Origin: Actinoplanes italicus
GTDB taxonomy: Bacteria > Actinomycetota > Actinomycetes > Mycobacteriales > Micromonosporaceae
Direction: 5' to 3'
Assembly: GCF_003001815.1 (NCBI RefSeq)
Contig: NZ_PVMZ01000028.1
Coordinates: forward strand, 53,795-117,794
DNA length: 64,000 nucleotides
Shown here piece after piece: positions 1-7,500 of this stretch (position 1 is its first letter; every line of letters begins with the position of its first letter). Made by a program: the position numbers and the translations under genes. Below the pieces are notes generated by a model. The model worked only from the letters and a program-made list of their open reading frames with translations, searched no databases and was not told the origin of the DNA.

Positions 1-1
1 G

Positions 2-361
2 GCGCTGTCCAACAAATCGGCGTATCTCGACCGGTACGCCCAGGCCGACAAGGGCTGGACCGATCGGGACGAGTCGCGCTGGCCGGCACCGTACTGGGAC
101 ATCGACACGGGGTTCGCCGCCCTGCTCATGCACCTCACCGCGGTCAACGAGGACCTCGGCTCTTGCTTCTTCGGGCTGCCGGCCGGCCGGGTGGGTGCGT
201 TCAAGGCCGCGTTCGGGGTGCCGGACGAGTTCCACCCGATCGGGGCGCTCACGGTCGGGTACCCGGGACCCGACAAGAGGTCACCGTCACTGCGGCGTGG
301 CCACCGGCCGGTGGCCGACGTGGTGCATCATGGCCGGTGGGCTTCGTCGGGCGAGGTCTGA
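2..361 (+). CDS. Nitroreductase family protein, C-terminal part
   Basis: The reading frame is open from the left edge, so the start and at least half of the protein lie outside the window; about 119 residues are visible. The C-terminal pattern, with NEDLGSCFFGLP, a predicted strand ALTVGYPGPDK and the terminal HHGRW, is that of FMN-dependent nitroreductase-fold enzymes, which reduce nitro or quinone substrates with NAD(P)H as cytosolic dimers. Substrate cannot be told from this fragment. The next gene on the same strand starts about 50 bases downstream and has its own ribosome binding site. Confidence 0.75.
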   Translation, partial: ALSNKSAYLDRYAQADKGWTDRDESRWPAPYWDIDTGFAALLMHLTAVNEDLGSCFFGLPAGRVGAFKAAFGVPDEFHPIGALTVGYPGPDKRSPSLRRGHRPVADVVHHGRWASSGEV

Positions 362-411
362 CCGGCCCGCGAGTACGCTGGCATACGGTTCTCACGGAAA
401 GGGCAACCGCC

Positions 412-708
412 GTGATCTTCAAAGCGGTCCGGGATGGAGCCCCGTACCCCGATCACCAGACGACGCTCAAGGAGTGGGCGGAGATCCCGCCGCGCAAAGT
501 GTGGCTGGCCGACCTGATCACCACCAAGCGTGAGCTGGCGCTCGACAAGCTCCTCGCCGAGGACTCGACCTTCTACGGTGACCTCTTCCCGCATGTCGTG
601 GAGTATCAGGGTTACTACTACCTGGAGGACGGTCTGCACCGGGCACTCCGCGCCGCTCTGCAGCAGCGTAAGGAGATCCACGCCCGGGTGCTGGTGCTCG
701 AGGACTGA
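412..708 (+). CDS. Small conserved protein with ParB-like HRAL motif
   Basis: This 98-residue protein starts at GTG, chosen because a GGAAAGG ribosome binding site lies about 10 bases upstream; the longer open frame back to position 163 overlaps the nitroreductase and is unlikely. The stretch VVEYQGYYYLEDGLHRALRA resembles the conserved G(H)HR turn of ParB/sulfiredoxin-fold proteins, followed by a KEIHARVLVLED strand. There is no helix-turn-helix, so it is not a full ParB. Similar short proteins are common in actinobacteria without known function. The ParB-fold relation is my inference from the motif only. Confidence 0.7.
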   Translation: MIFKAVRDGAPYPDHQTTLKEWAEIPPRKVWLADLITTKRELALDKLLAEDSTFYGDLFPHVVEYQGYYYLEDGLHRALRAALQQRKEIHARVLVLED

Positions 709-762
709 CCGGTCGGAGCTCTCCGGTCGCGGATTGTCGTACCCCCTCCGTACCGTATGGGT

Positions 763-1503
763 ATGGCCGAATCGCCCACCCCCGATCACCCCACCAGCGA
801 ATATCCGGCCGTGCCCGATCGGCCGGAAGACTCGGAACCCACCCCCGAGCAGGTCAGGCCGAGCGGCTGTGCGCGGCTGCTGATCTTCGTCGGTTTCGTC
901 TTCGCGTTGATCGTTCTCACGTGCTTCGGGCTGCGCGCCGTCAACGTGCTGCCCAGCTTCGACAACCCGTTCGCTGAGGAGACCACCGACCGCAGCCAGC
1001 CGGTGCTGCTGCAGTCCATGCGCGACCTGCACCGCTATGTCGCGGCCGACGGCACCTTCCAGGTCATCGTGGATCTCCAGGAGAACCGGGACAACATCCC
1101 CGACTTCCTGGTCAACCGTCGGACGCTGTTCGTCGGCTCGGGCACCGTCGAGACCTACGTGGACTTCAGCGCCCTCTCCGGCGACGCGCTGAAGATCGAC
1201 GAGGAGAAGAAGACGATCGAGCTGACCCTGCCGGCGCCGCAGCACTCCACCGCGGCGCTCGACATGCAGCGCAGTTACGTGGTGGCGGAGGAGCGCGGCC
1301 TGTTCAACCGGATCGGCGACGCCTTCGCCAACGATCCGGCCAAGCAGCAGAAGGTCTATCAGATGGCCCAGGAGCGCATCACGGAGGCGGCCCGTGCCAG
1401 CGGCCTCGACCAACGGGCGCGCGACAACACCCAGCGGATGCTGGAGAGCCTTTTCGCCCGGCTGGGGTACACGACGGTGACCGTCACGTTCGCGGCCCCC
1501 TGA
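763..1503 (+). CDS. DUF4230 membrane-anchored protein
   Basis: The 246-residue protein has a proline-rich cytosolic start, one transmembrane segment near residues 38-60 (LLIFVGFVFALIVLTCFGLR) and an extracytoplasmic domain. That domain has the DUF4230 pattern: a leucine-rich helix followed by GTFQVIVDLQENRDNIPDF, then a series of strands including VGSGTVETYVDFS. The family's function is unknown. I prefer the ATG at 763 because a TACCGT -10-like box lies at 751-756, giving a leaderless start; the ATG at 757 would add two residues. A perfect terminator hairpin follows the stop codon. Confidence 0.8.
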   Translation: MAESPTPDHPTSEYPAVPDRPEDSEPTPEQVRPSGCARLLIFVGFVFALIVLTCFGLRAVNVLPSFDNPFAEETTDRSQPVLLQSMRDLHRYVAADGTFQVIVDLQENRDNIPDFLVNRRTLFVGSGTVETYVDFSALSGDALKIDEEKKTIELTLPAPQHSTAALDMQRSYVVAEERGLFNRIGDAFANDPAKQQKVYQMAQERITEAARASGLDQRARDNTQRMLESLFARLGYTTVTVTFAAP

Positions 1504-1519
1504 GAGGTCTGACATACGG

Positions 1520-1559
1520 CGGGCCGCACCCCTGGCTTCGTTGCCCGGGGTGCGGCCCG
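1520..1559 (+). terminator. Intrinsic terminator hairpin
   Basis: Arms 1520-1532 and 1547-1559 are perfect 13-bp reverse complements (cgggccgcacccc) around a 14-nt loop, 17 bases after the DUF4230 stop codon. There is no U tract, which is usual in high-GC actinobacteria. Confidence 0.8.
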
Positions 1560-1660
1560 TCGGTTGTATCCGGGCGTCCCGCCACGGGGGCAGGGGCGGG
1601 ACGCCCGGAGTCACGGTGCCGGCGTCACAAGCTCGACATGACGGCCCGTCGCGTGCGTGG

Positions 1661-1752
1661 CATCCGAGCCGTCACTTGCGTGGCATCCGAGCCGTCACTT
1701 GCGTGGCATCCGAGCCGTCACTCGCTCGGCATCCGAGCCGTCACTCGCTCGG
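1661..1752. repeat. 23-bp tandem repeat, four units, running into a gene 3' end
   Basis: Units of 23 bp begin with catccgagccgtcac at 1661, 1684, 1707 and 1730, with a partial fifth at 1753. The first two end in ttgcgtgg and the last two in tcgctcgg. The last full unit contains the stop codon and final codons of the minus-strand PspC-like gene, so the array looks like an outward amplification of that gene's 3' end. Confidence 0.85.
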
Positions 1753-1938
1753 CATCAGGGCCCAGAGGGCCAGGTAGATCAGGATCTGCGGGCCGGGCAG
1801 CAGGCAGGAGACGACGAACAGGATCCGAACCATGCCGGGACTCATCCCGAAGCGCTGGGCCAGACCTGCACAGACGCCGGCGATCCGGCGGTTGTGACGC
1901 GGGCGGGAGAACGAGCGGGTCCTGAGGGGGCTGGTCAC
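1741..1938 (-). CDS. Small PspC-domain protein
   Basis: This 65-residue protein has the PspC core, NRRIAGVCAGLAQRFGMSP at residues 17-35, followed by a hydrophobic stretch VRILFVVSCLLPGPQILIYL that forms one or two membrane passes. PspC proteins take part in envelope-stress sensing in proteobacteria; short actinobacterial versions have no proven role. The GTG start is chosen because GGAG lies 8 bases upstream; the longer open frame has no such signal. The gene is divergent from the phosphatidyltransferase gene. Its last codons lie inside the 23-bp tandem array. Confidence 0.8.
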   Translation of the reverse strand: MTSPLRTRSFSRPRHNRRIAGVCAGLAQRFGMSPGMVRILFVVSCLLPGPQILIYLALWALMPSE

Positions 1939-2147
1939 TTCATCCACTCCTTCGGTGGCCCCGGCTTCCTGCCGTGGCCACTTCGACGGTAGGTACGGGA
2001 GTGACGGCGTCCCTCGTTCCCGAGGTGGATGCCGGCGGTGCAACTCCCGTAAGGGTCTCCCGTACCCGCCCGACGCCCGCTGTTAACCTGATGCCGTTTC
2101 GGCCCTGGTGGCGGCGTCGTGCCGAACCCTTTACAAGGAGGCAAGCG

Positions 2148-4007
2148 TTGACGCTGGCCGTTCTGACCGCTCGAACCGGCCACGCCCTCCCGGACGACGA
2201 CGCCGATCGGCTCGCCGGTGAGCTGACCGGGGCGCTGCGGGCCGCCGGGGTCTCGGCCGTCGACCGGCTCGTCCCCGGCACCGACGAGGCGGCCCGTCTG
2301 CGCGAGCTGGCCCGGCAGGCCCGGGACGCCGGCGAGCCGCTGCTGATCTGCGCCGACAACCTGGTCGCCCACGGCAGCCTGCTGTGGACGCTGGCCACCG
2401 AGCCGGCCGGGCGCAGCACCGTGCTCGTCGTCCCGGACGCGTCCGGCGGTCTCAAGGAGGACCGGGGCCGGGTGATCGCCGCGCCGCCCGGCGGCGGTTC
2501 GGTGCGCTACCTCGGCGCCATGTGCGTCGCCCCGGCCGACCTGCCGCTGATCGAGAAGGCCGCCGACCACCCCGACCTGCTCGGCGAGATGCTGGCCGAC
2601 GGCTTCGTGCCGGTCGCCACCCGGGTACGCCTGCTGCACGCCGAGCAGGTGGAGTCCCCGGAGCAGCTGGCCGCCGCGCGGGCGGCGATGGCGGGCGTCG
2701 ACGAGGACGCGGTGCGCCTGCGGCTCGCGGTCAAGGAACAGGACGACTTCTTCACGACGTACGCGGTGAGCAGCTGGTCGCCGTACGTCACCAAGGCGGC
2801 GGCGCGACTGCGACTCAGCCCCACCGCGGTGACCGGGCTGTCGGTGCTGTTCGCGATCGGTGCCGCGCTGCTGTTCTGGCAGGCCTCGCGGGTCGCCATG
2901 GTGCTCGGCGGGGTGCTGCTCTACCTCGGGTTCGTGCTGGACTGCGTGGACGGCCAGCTGGCCAGGTACACCCGCAACTTCGACGCCTTCGGCGGCTGGC
3001 TCGACACCATGGCCGACCGCGCCAAGGAGTACACCGTCTATGCGGGGCTCGCAGCCGGCGCGGACCGGATGGGGCTGCCGTACGCGTGGCCGCTTGCGAT
3101 CACCGCGATCCTGCTGCAGACCGCCCGGCACATGACCGACACCTGGTACGGCGCCCTCCACGACGAGGCGGCCGCCCGTCCGGCGCCGGCCGCGTCCGCA
3201 GGCGTCGGCGCCCGGCTCACCGCAGCCTCGGTCAAGGCACAGAGCCAGCGTGGGTCGTTGATCTACTGGGCCAAGCGGATCGTGGTCTTCCCGATCGGCG
3301 AGCGCTGGGCCCTGATCTCGGTGCTGGCCGCGGTCACGAACGGCCGGGCGACGCTGGCCGCCGTGGTCGGGTTCGGGCTGCTCGCGGCCGGTTACACGCT
3401 GGCGCTGCGCTCACTGCGCGCGCTGTCGATGCGGGTGGGGGTGCTGCACACGGTCGACACGGCCCGGCATCGCGACGACGGGCCGCTGGTGCGGTCGGTG
3501 CTGAGCCGGGTGGGTGCCGGGAGGCCGCTGCCGTTCGCTGCGATTTTCACGGTGTACGCGCTGGCCGCGGTTACCGTGCTGGCGACGGGCGAACCGGCGG
3601 GTCACCCCTGGCTGCTCGCTCTCGCGGCCGTCGCGGTGCTGATCGCCGGATTCCCGGGGCGGGTCCGGCACGACGGGGCCCTGGACTGGCTGGTGCCGGC
3701 CGCTCTGCGGGCCGCCGAATACCTGGTCGTGGTCGCGGTGGGCCTCTACGGGGCGGTGCCGTGGCCGCTGGTCTTCCTGCTTCTGTTCACGCTCACACTG
3801 CGGCATTACGACCTTACGGCGCGGATGGAGAAGGGCGCGCCGGCTACCGGGGCGGGCCTTGCCGTGCTCGGCTGGGACGGCCGGGTGCTGCTGCTGGTGC
3901 TGGCCGCTATCGCCGGATTCGCTACGGTCGGGACGGTCTTGCTCGCCGTGCTGGTGACCGGCGCGTTCCTCACGACGGCCGCCCGGGACTGGCGCGCCTC
4001 CCGCTGA
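2148..4007 (+). CDS. CDP-alcohol phosphatidyltransferase-domain protein (DUF5941-like C-terminus)
   Basis: The 619-residue protein starts at TTG, fixed by a strong AAGGAGG site at 2135-2141 with 6-nt spacing; an in-frame ATG at 1974 lacks such a signal. The N-terminal 200 residues look like a soluble alpha/beta domain. The CDP-alcohol phosphatidyltransferase signature D-x2-D-G-x2-A-R-x8-G-x3-D-x3-D is complete at about residues 265-291 (starts DCVDGQLARY). Several membrane helices follow, up to the end. Family members transfer a phosphatidyl or phospho-alcohol group from CDP-alcohol to a second alcohol at the membrane. The acceptor is unknown here. The C-terminal membrane region resembles actinobacterial DUF5941, from memory. 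Confidence 0.85.
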   Translation: MTLAVLTARTGHALPDDDADRLAGELTGALRAAGVSAVDRLVPGTDEAARLRELARQARDAGEPLLICADNLVAHGSLLWTLATEPAGRSTVLVVPDASGGLKEDRGRVIAAPPGGGSVRYLGAMCVAPADLPLIEKAADHPDLLGEMLADGFVPVATRVRLLHAEQVESPEQLAAARAAMAGVDEDAVRLRLAVKEQDDFFTTYAVSSWSPYVTKAAARLRLSPTAVTGLSVLFAIGAALLFWQASRVAMVLGGVLLYLGFVLDCVDGQLARYTRNFDAFGGWLDTMADRAKEYTVYAGLAAGADRMGLPYAWPLAITAILLQTARHMTDTWYGALHDEAAARPAPAASAGVGARLTAASVKAQSQRGSLIYWAKRIVVFPIGERWALISVLAAVTNGRATLAAVVGFGLLAAGYTLALRSLRALSMRVGVLHTVDTARHRDDGPLVRSVLSRVGAGRPLPFAAIFTVYALAAVTVLATGEPAGHPWLLALAAVAVLIAGFPGRVRHDGALDWLVPAALRAAEYLVVVAVGLYGAVPWPLVFLLLFTLTLRHYDLTARMEKGAPATGAGLAVLGWDGRVLLLVLAAIAGFATVGTVLLAVLVTGAFLTTAARDWRASR

Positions 4008-4172
4008 CCCCGCCATCGGTCGCCCGCGGCTGACCCCCGTCGTCGGTCGCCCGCCGCTGGCGGCCCGTCGTCGGTCGCCCGTGGCTGACCCCGCCATCGG
4101 TCGCCCGTGGCTGACCCCCGTCGTCGGTCGCCCGCCGCTGGCCGCCCGTCGTCGGTCGCCCGCCGCTGGCAG
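4008..4172. repeat. Tandem array of 25-28 bp units after a stop codon
   Basis: About six imperfect units carry the core gtcggtcgcccgccgctgg or catcggtcgcccgtggctga. The copy at about 4084-4107 repeats the sequence around the stop codon of the upstream gene (gctgaccccgccatcggtc). No open frame with a credible start or protein-like composition uses the array. Confidence 0.75.
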
Positions 4173-4196
4173 CTTCTCGCCGCCGCTTACCTGGCC

Positions 4197-4619
4197 GATC
4201 TTGTGGAGTTGCGGGTGCCGGGACGGCGGAACCCCCCAAGATCCGCGTGGGCGCCGGGTGTGGGGTGTGAGTCGCGGTCGGTGCCGTCTACCTGGCCGAT
4301 CTTGGGAGGTTGCGGCTGCTGGGACGGCGGAACCCCCCAAGATCCGCGTGGGCGCCGGGTGTGGGGTGTGGGGTGTGAGTCGCGGTCAGTGCCGCCCACT
4401 TGGCCGATCTTGTGGAGTTGCGGCTGCTGGGGTGGCGGAACCTCACAATATCGGCGCGGGGCGCGGGGCGCGGGGCGCGGGGCGCGGGGCGCGGGGCGCG
4501 GGGCGCGGGGCGCGGGGCGCGGGGCGCGGGGCGGCCGGGTGCGGGGTCGCGGTCAGCGCCGCCCACTTGGCCGATCTTGTGAGGTTCGGGCTGCTGAGGC
4601 GGCGGAAACTCGCAAGATC
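4197..4619. repeat. Four palindromic repeats (gatcttg...caagatc), array A
   Basis: Four near-palindromes of 47 bp occupy 4197-4243, 4298-4344, 4406-4452 and 4573-4619. Each opens with gatcttgtggagttgcgg or a variant and closes with a caagatc-type arm (caatatc in copy 3). The first three sit in about 101-108 bp tandem units that share gtgggcgccgggtgtggggt. The same palindrome family recurs at 45945-46461. The segment 4008-4809 (802 bp) has no gene I can support; it holds this array, the GC microsatellite and the promoter region of the ABC ATPase. Confidence 0.85.
4455..4531. repeat. 7-bp microsatellite cgcgggg, 11 copies
   Basis: Eleven perfect head-to-tail copies of cgcgggg lie between palindrome copies 3 and 4 of array A, which explains the longer spacing there. 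Such a tract is prone to slippage and to assembly error. Confidence 0.9.
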
Positions 4620-4716
4620 GCGAGGGAATCGGCGAGTGTGAACGTGCACAGCCGAGACGTGCAATGTTCGCCGTTCTGTAATTGATTGATCACTATGCGC
4701 AAATGGCACTTTCGTC

Positions 4717-4732
4717 CGATGGTGAACCATCG
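4717..4732. promoter_or_regulatory. Candidate operator, perfect 16-bp palindrome
   Basis: The arms cgatggt (4717-4723) and accatcg (4726-4732) are perfect inverted copies with a 2-nt spacer, about 80 bases before the start of the ABC ATPase gene. The size and position suit a dimeric repressor, and sugar-uptake ATPases are often controlled by LacI- or GntR-type regulators. No regulator gene lies next to it, so the assignment is inference. Confidence 0.35.
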
Positions 4733-4809
4733 AAGGCACTCGCAGAGTTAGTGCCCGATCGCCGACCGTCGTGGGTCCGGGATCGCAACTCGATCGCGGG
4801 AGGTAGACG

Positions 4810-6109
4810 GTGTCCACCGTCGCACTCAAAGACGTCACCAAGATCTGGCCAGACGGCACCTACGCCGTCGACAACGTCAGCCTGGATGTGCAGGACGGCG
4901 AGTTCATGGTCCTGCTCGGGCCATCGGGCTGCGGCAAGTCCACCGTGCTGCGGATGATCGCCGGGCTGGAGGATCCCACGCGGGGGGGAGATCCTGCTCA
5001 ACGGTGAGCCCGTGCTGGAGCTGCCGCCCAGGGACCGCAGCATCGCCATGGTGTTTCAGGACTTTGCGCTCTATCCGCACATGACGGTGTCGGAGAACAT
5101 CGGCTTCCCGCTGAAGCTCTCCGGGATCGAGACGTTGCCGCGGCAGGACCGGGTCGACGCGATCGCCGGCGCCCTCGGCATCGGCGAGGTGCTTGGCCGC
5201 CGTCCGAGCCAGCTCTCCGGCGGCCAGCGGCAGCGCGTGGCGATGGGCCGCGCCATGGTGCGCCGTCCCGGCATCTTCCTGATGGACGAGCCCCTGTCCA
5301 ACCTCGACAGCGGGCTGCGCGCCGAGCTGCGCGCCGAGATCAGCAGCATGACCCGTGAGCTCGGCGTGACGACGATGTACGTGACACACGACCAGGCCGA
5401 GGCGCTGACCATGGCCGACCGTGTCGCGATCATGCGCAAGGGAGTGCTGCAGGACCTCGGCACACCGACCGAGGTCTACCGCCGCCCCGCCACGCTCTAC
5501 ACCGCCGCCTTCCTCGGCTCGCCGAAGATGAACCTGCTGGAGGCCGCGGTCTACGTGCACCTGGATCGCTACATCGCGCTGGGCTTCGGCGAGCAGACCC
5601 TCTACCTGCCATGGTCGGACCCGCGGGCACGGGCGGTGGCCCGGTACCACGGCGAGCGGATCGTGGTCGGCATCCGGGCCGAGGCGCTCACCCCGGTCAC
5701 CCCGGACACGCAGGGACACGTCTTCCAGGGCCGGATCCGGTACCTGGAGCACCACGGGCACGAATCCCTGGCCTACCTCGACGTCGGTGCCACGGCCATC
5801 GTGGTGGACGAGATCGGTGCCGCGGTCACCGATGACGGCCGTAGCGGCGCCGGTGGCGCGTTCAAGCGGCTGGGCGGTGCACTGCAGCGACTCGCCAGGC
5901 CGGGCGCCTCGGACAATGTGGCCCCGGAGGGTCAGAGTGGTGTTGCCACCGATCCGGGACGGCATCACCGCAAGCCCGCCGAGCTCGGTGTGCGGCTCGC
6001 GCCGTACCCGCAGGTCGCGCCGGGTCATCCGCTCGCCGTGTCGGTCCGGATGGACGCCGTGCACTTCTTCGACCAGCGGGGTGATCGCATCGATGTGGGC
6101 TGGCGCTGA
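4810..6109 (+). pseudogene. MalK/MsiK/UgpC-type sugar ABC transporter ATPase, broken by a +1 frameshift
   Basis: A GTG start with an upstream GGGAGGT site opens an ABC ATPase with Walker A GPSGCGKST. The frame is lost at the G run 4982-4988 (seven G). With six G, it reads on as TRGEILLNGEPVLELPPRD into the second open frame. That part carries the Q loop VFQDFALYPHMT, signature LSGGQRQRV, Walker B IFLMDEPLSNLD, the switch histidine YVTHDQAEA and a C-terminal TOBE-like region. Corrected length is 432 residues, longer than typical MsiK (about 380) through a glycine/arginine-rich insert late in the TOBE region. No permease or binding-protein gene is adjacent, as with the shared ATPase MsiK. Either a real mutation or a homopolymer error explains the shift. 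Confidence 0.85.
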
Positions 6110-6190
6110 CCGCCTGCCCGGCGTCACTTCCGGGCGCGTTCGACGATGCCTCCCGCCAGCGGTCGGCCACAGCGCGTAGGCTGCACGACG

Positions 6191-6664
6191 GTGGAGGACA
6201 GGATCGGCCAGAGCGTGCGTTCGGCTCTCGACGGGGAGCCGACGGCCGATGCCGCCCCGCCCCGGGAGTGGCCGGTGCTGCTGGATCGCTCCTTCGGCCC
6301 GGACGACATCACCCTCCTGCGGCACGAGATCACCCGGCTGCTCGCCGCGGCGGGTCTGGCCGCTGACCGCCAGGACGGGTTCGTGCTGGCCGTCAACGAG
6401 GTGATCACGAATGTGGTGCTGCACGCCGGGGGCAACGGCCGGGTCGTCCTGAAGATCGAGGACGGTTCGTTGTGGTGCGTGGTGACCGACGCCGGCCCCG
6501 GGATCCCGGGTGCCTATCTGGACGGCCTGCGCACCCCGGAGGCGTTCGAGGTCGGGGGACGCGGACTCTGGCTGGCGCACCAGTTGTGCGACGAGGTCAC
6601 GACCGCGACCGGGCCCATCGGCACCTCCATCGGGCTGAGGATCATCTTGGATTCCGCAGCTTGA
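6191..6664 (+). CDS. Anti-sigma factor/serine kinase-like ATPase (HATPase_c_2)
   Basis: This 157-residue soluble protein has the GHKL ATPase fold of RsbW/SpoIIAB-type proteins: N box AVNEVITNVVLHAG, G1 box VTDAGPGIPG and G2 box GGRGLWLAHQLCDEV. Such proteins phosphorylate anti-anti-sigma factors or bind sigma factors in actinobacterial partner switching. No partner gene lies next to it, although a SigB/SigF-type sigma gene enters the window at the far right. The GTG start is preferred because TAGGCT at 6177-6182 looks like a -10 box giving a leaderless transcript. An ATG at 6146 is the alternative. Confidence 0.8.
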   Translation: MEDRIGQSVRSALDGEPTADAAPPREWPVLLDRSFGPDDITLLRHEITRLLAAAGLAADRQDGFVLAVNEVITNVVLHAGGNGRVVLKIEDGSLWCVVTDAGPGIPGAYLDGLRTPEAFEVGGRGLWLAHQLCDEVTTATGPIGTSIGLRIILDSAA

Positions 6665-6730
6665 ACGGCTTGTAAACCATCGTGGAAATGTGAAGGTGCC
6701 CTTCGGCTCTCGCCCGGGATCGGGTCCGGC

Positions 6731-6742
6731 TACATTGGGCGC
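6731..6742 (+). promoter_or_regulatory. -10 box of leaderless pgmB
   Basis: TACATT at 6731-6736 is followed by 6 nt and then the GTG start of pgmB. This fits a transcript that begins at the start codon, and there is no ribosome binding site. The -35 region is not recognisable. Confidence 0.55.
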
Positions 6743-7477
6743 GTGCTCGGACTTCCCTCACAGGTGACCGCTTGCTTATTCGATCTTGATGGTGTGTTGA
6801 CGCAGACCGCGTTGGTGCACAACGCTGCGTGGAAACAGACGTTCGACGCGTTCCTGCAATCGTGGGCCGAACAGCACGGGCAGCCATTCGTGCCGTTCGA
6901 TTCCGCAGCCGACTATCACCAATATGTCGACGGCCGGCAGCGTGCCGACGGGGTCCGGACCTTCCTGGCCTCGCGTGGCATCCTCCTGCCAGAGGGCGAC
7001 CCCGACGACACCCCCGATCGGGAGACCGTCAACGGCATCGGCAATCGCAAGAACCTGCTCGTGCTACAGAAGATCAAGGAAGGCGCCGTCCAGGTCTACC
7101 CCGGATCGGTGGAGTACCTGAAGGCCGCACACGCCGCCGGTCTACGCCGGGCGGTGGTGTCGGCGAGCGCCAACTGCAAGGACGTCCTGGAGGCGGCCGG
7201 GATCGCCGACCTCCTGGAGGCCCGCGTGGACGGGGTCGTCGCGCGTGAGCTGGGTCTGCCCGGCAAGCCCGCGCCCGACACCTTCCTGAAGGGTGCCGAG
7301 CTGCTCGGCGTCGACCCGGCGAATTGTGCCGTCTTCGAGGACGCGCAGGCGGGTGTCGCCGCCGGCCGGGCCGGCGGGTTCGGCATCGTGATCGGCGTGG
7401 ACCGGGTGGGCCAAGCCGAGGCGCTGCGGCAACACGGCGCCGACGTCGTGGTGAAAGATCTCAACGACCTCCTCTGA
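6743..7477 (+). CDS. pgmB: Beta-phosphoglucomutase-family HAD phosphatase/mutase
   Basis: The 244-residue HAD protein has the catalytic motif FDLDGVLT with Asp14 as nucleophile and Asp16 as acid/base, a helical cap at about residues 20-110, the Ser motif VVSASANCK, the Lys of GKPAPDTF and the acidic motif VFEDAQAGV. Beta-phosphoglucomutase converts beta-glucose 1-phosphate to glucose 6-phosphate. The role is supported by the GH65 gene 23 bases downstream, which would supply that substrate. The two form an operon for phosphorolytic use of maltose, trehalose or a related disaccharide. Start GTG is leaderless. Confidence 0.88.
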   Translation: MLGLPSQVTACLFDLDGVLTQTALVHNAAWKQTFDAFLQSWAEQHGQPFVPFDSAADYHQYVDGRQRADGVRTFLASRGILLPEGDPDDTPDRETVNGIGNRKNLLVLQKIKEGAVQVYPGSVEYLKAAHAAGLRRAVVSASANCKDVLEAAGIADLLEARVDGVVARELGLPGKPAPDTFLKGAELLGVDPANCAVFEDAQAGVAAGRAGGFGIVIGVDRVGQAEALRQHGADVVVKDLNDLL

Positions 7478-7500
7478 AATCGGTTACGAGAGGCACGACC

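Noticed and set aside
4197..4619. CRISPR-like array of regularly spaced repeats
   Set aside because: The repeats are palindromes of unequal spacing, the intervening sequences are themselves repeated, and there are no cas genes.
4081..4685. Open frames of 180-190 codons rich in Gly, Ala, Arg and Pro
   Set aside because: They are translations of the repeat arrays and the cgcgggg microsatellite, with no ribosome binding site or protein-like composition.
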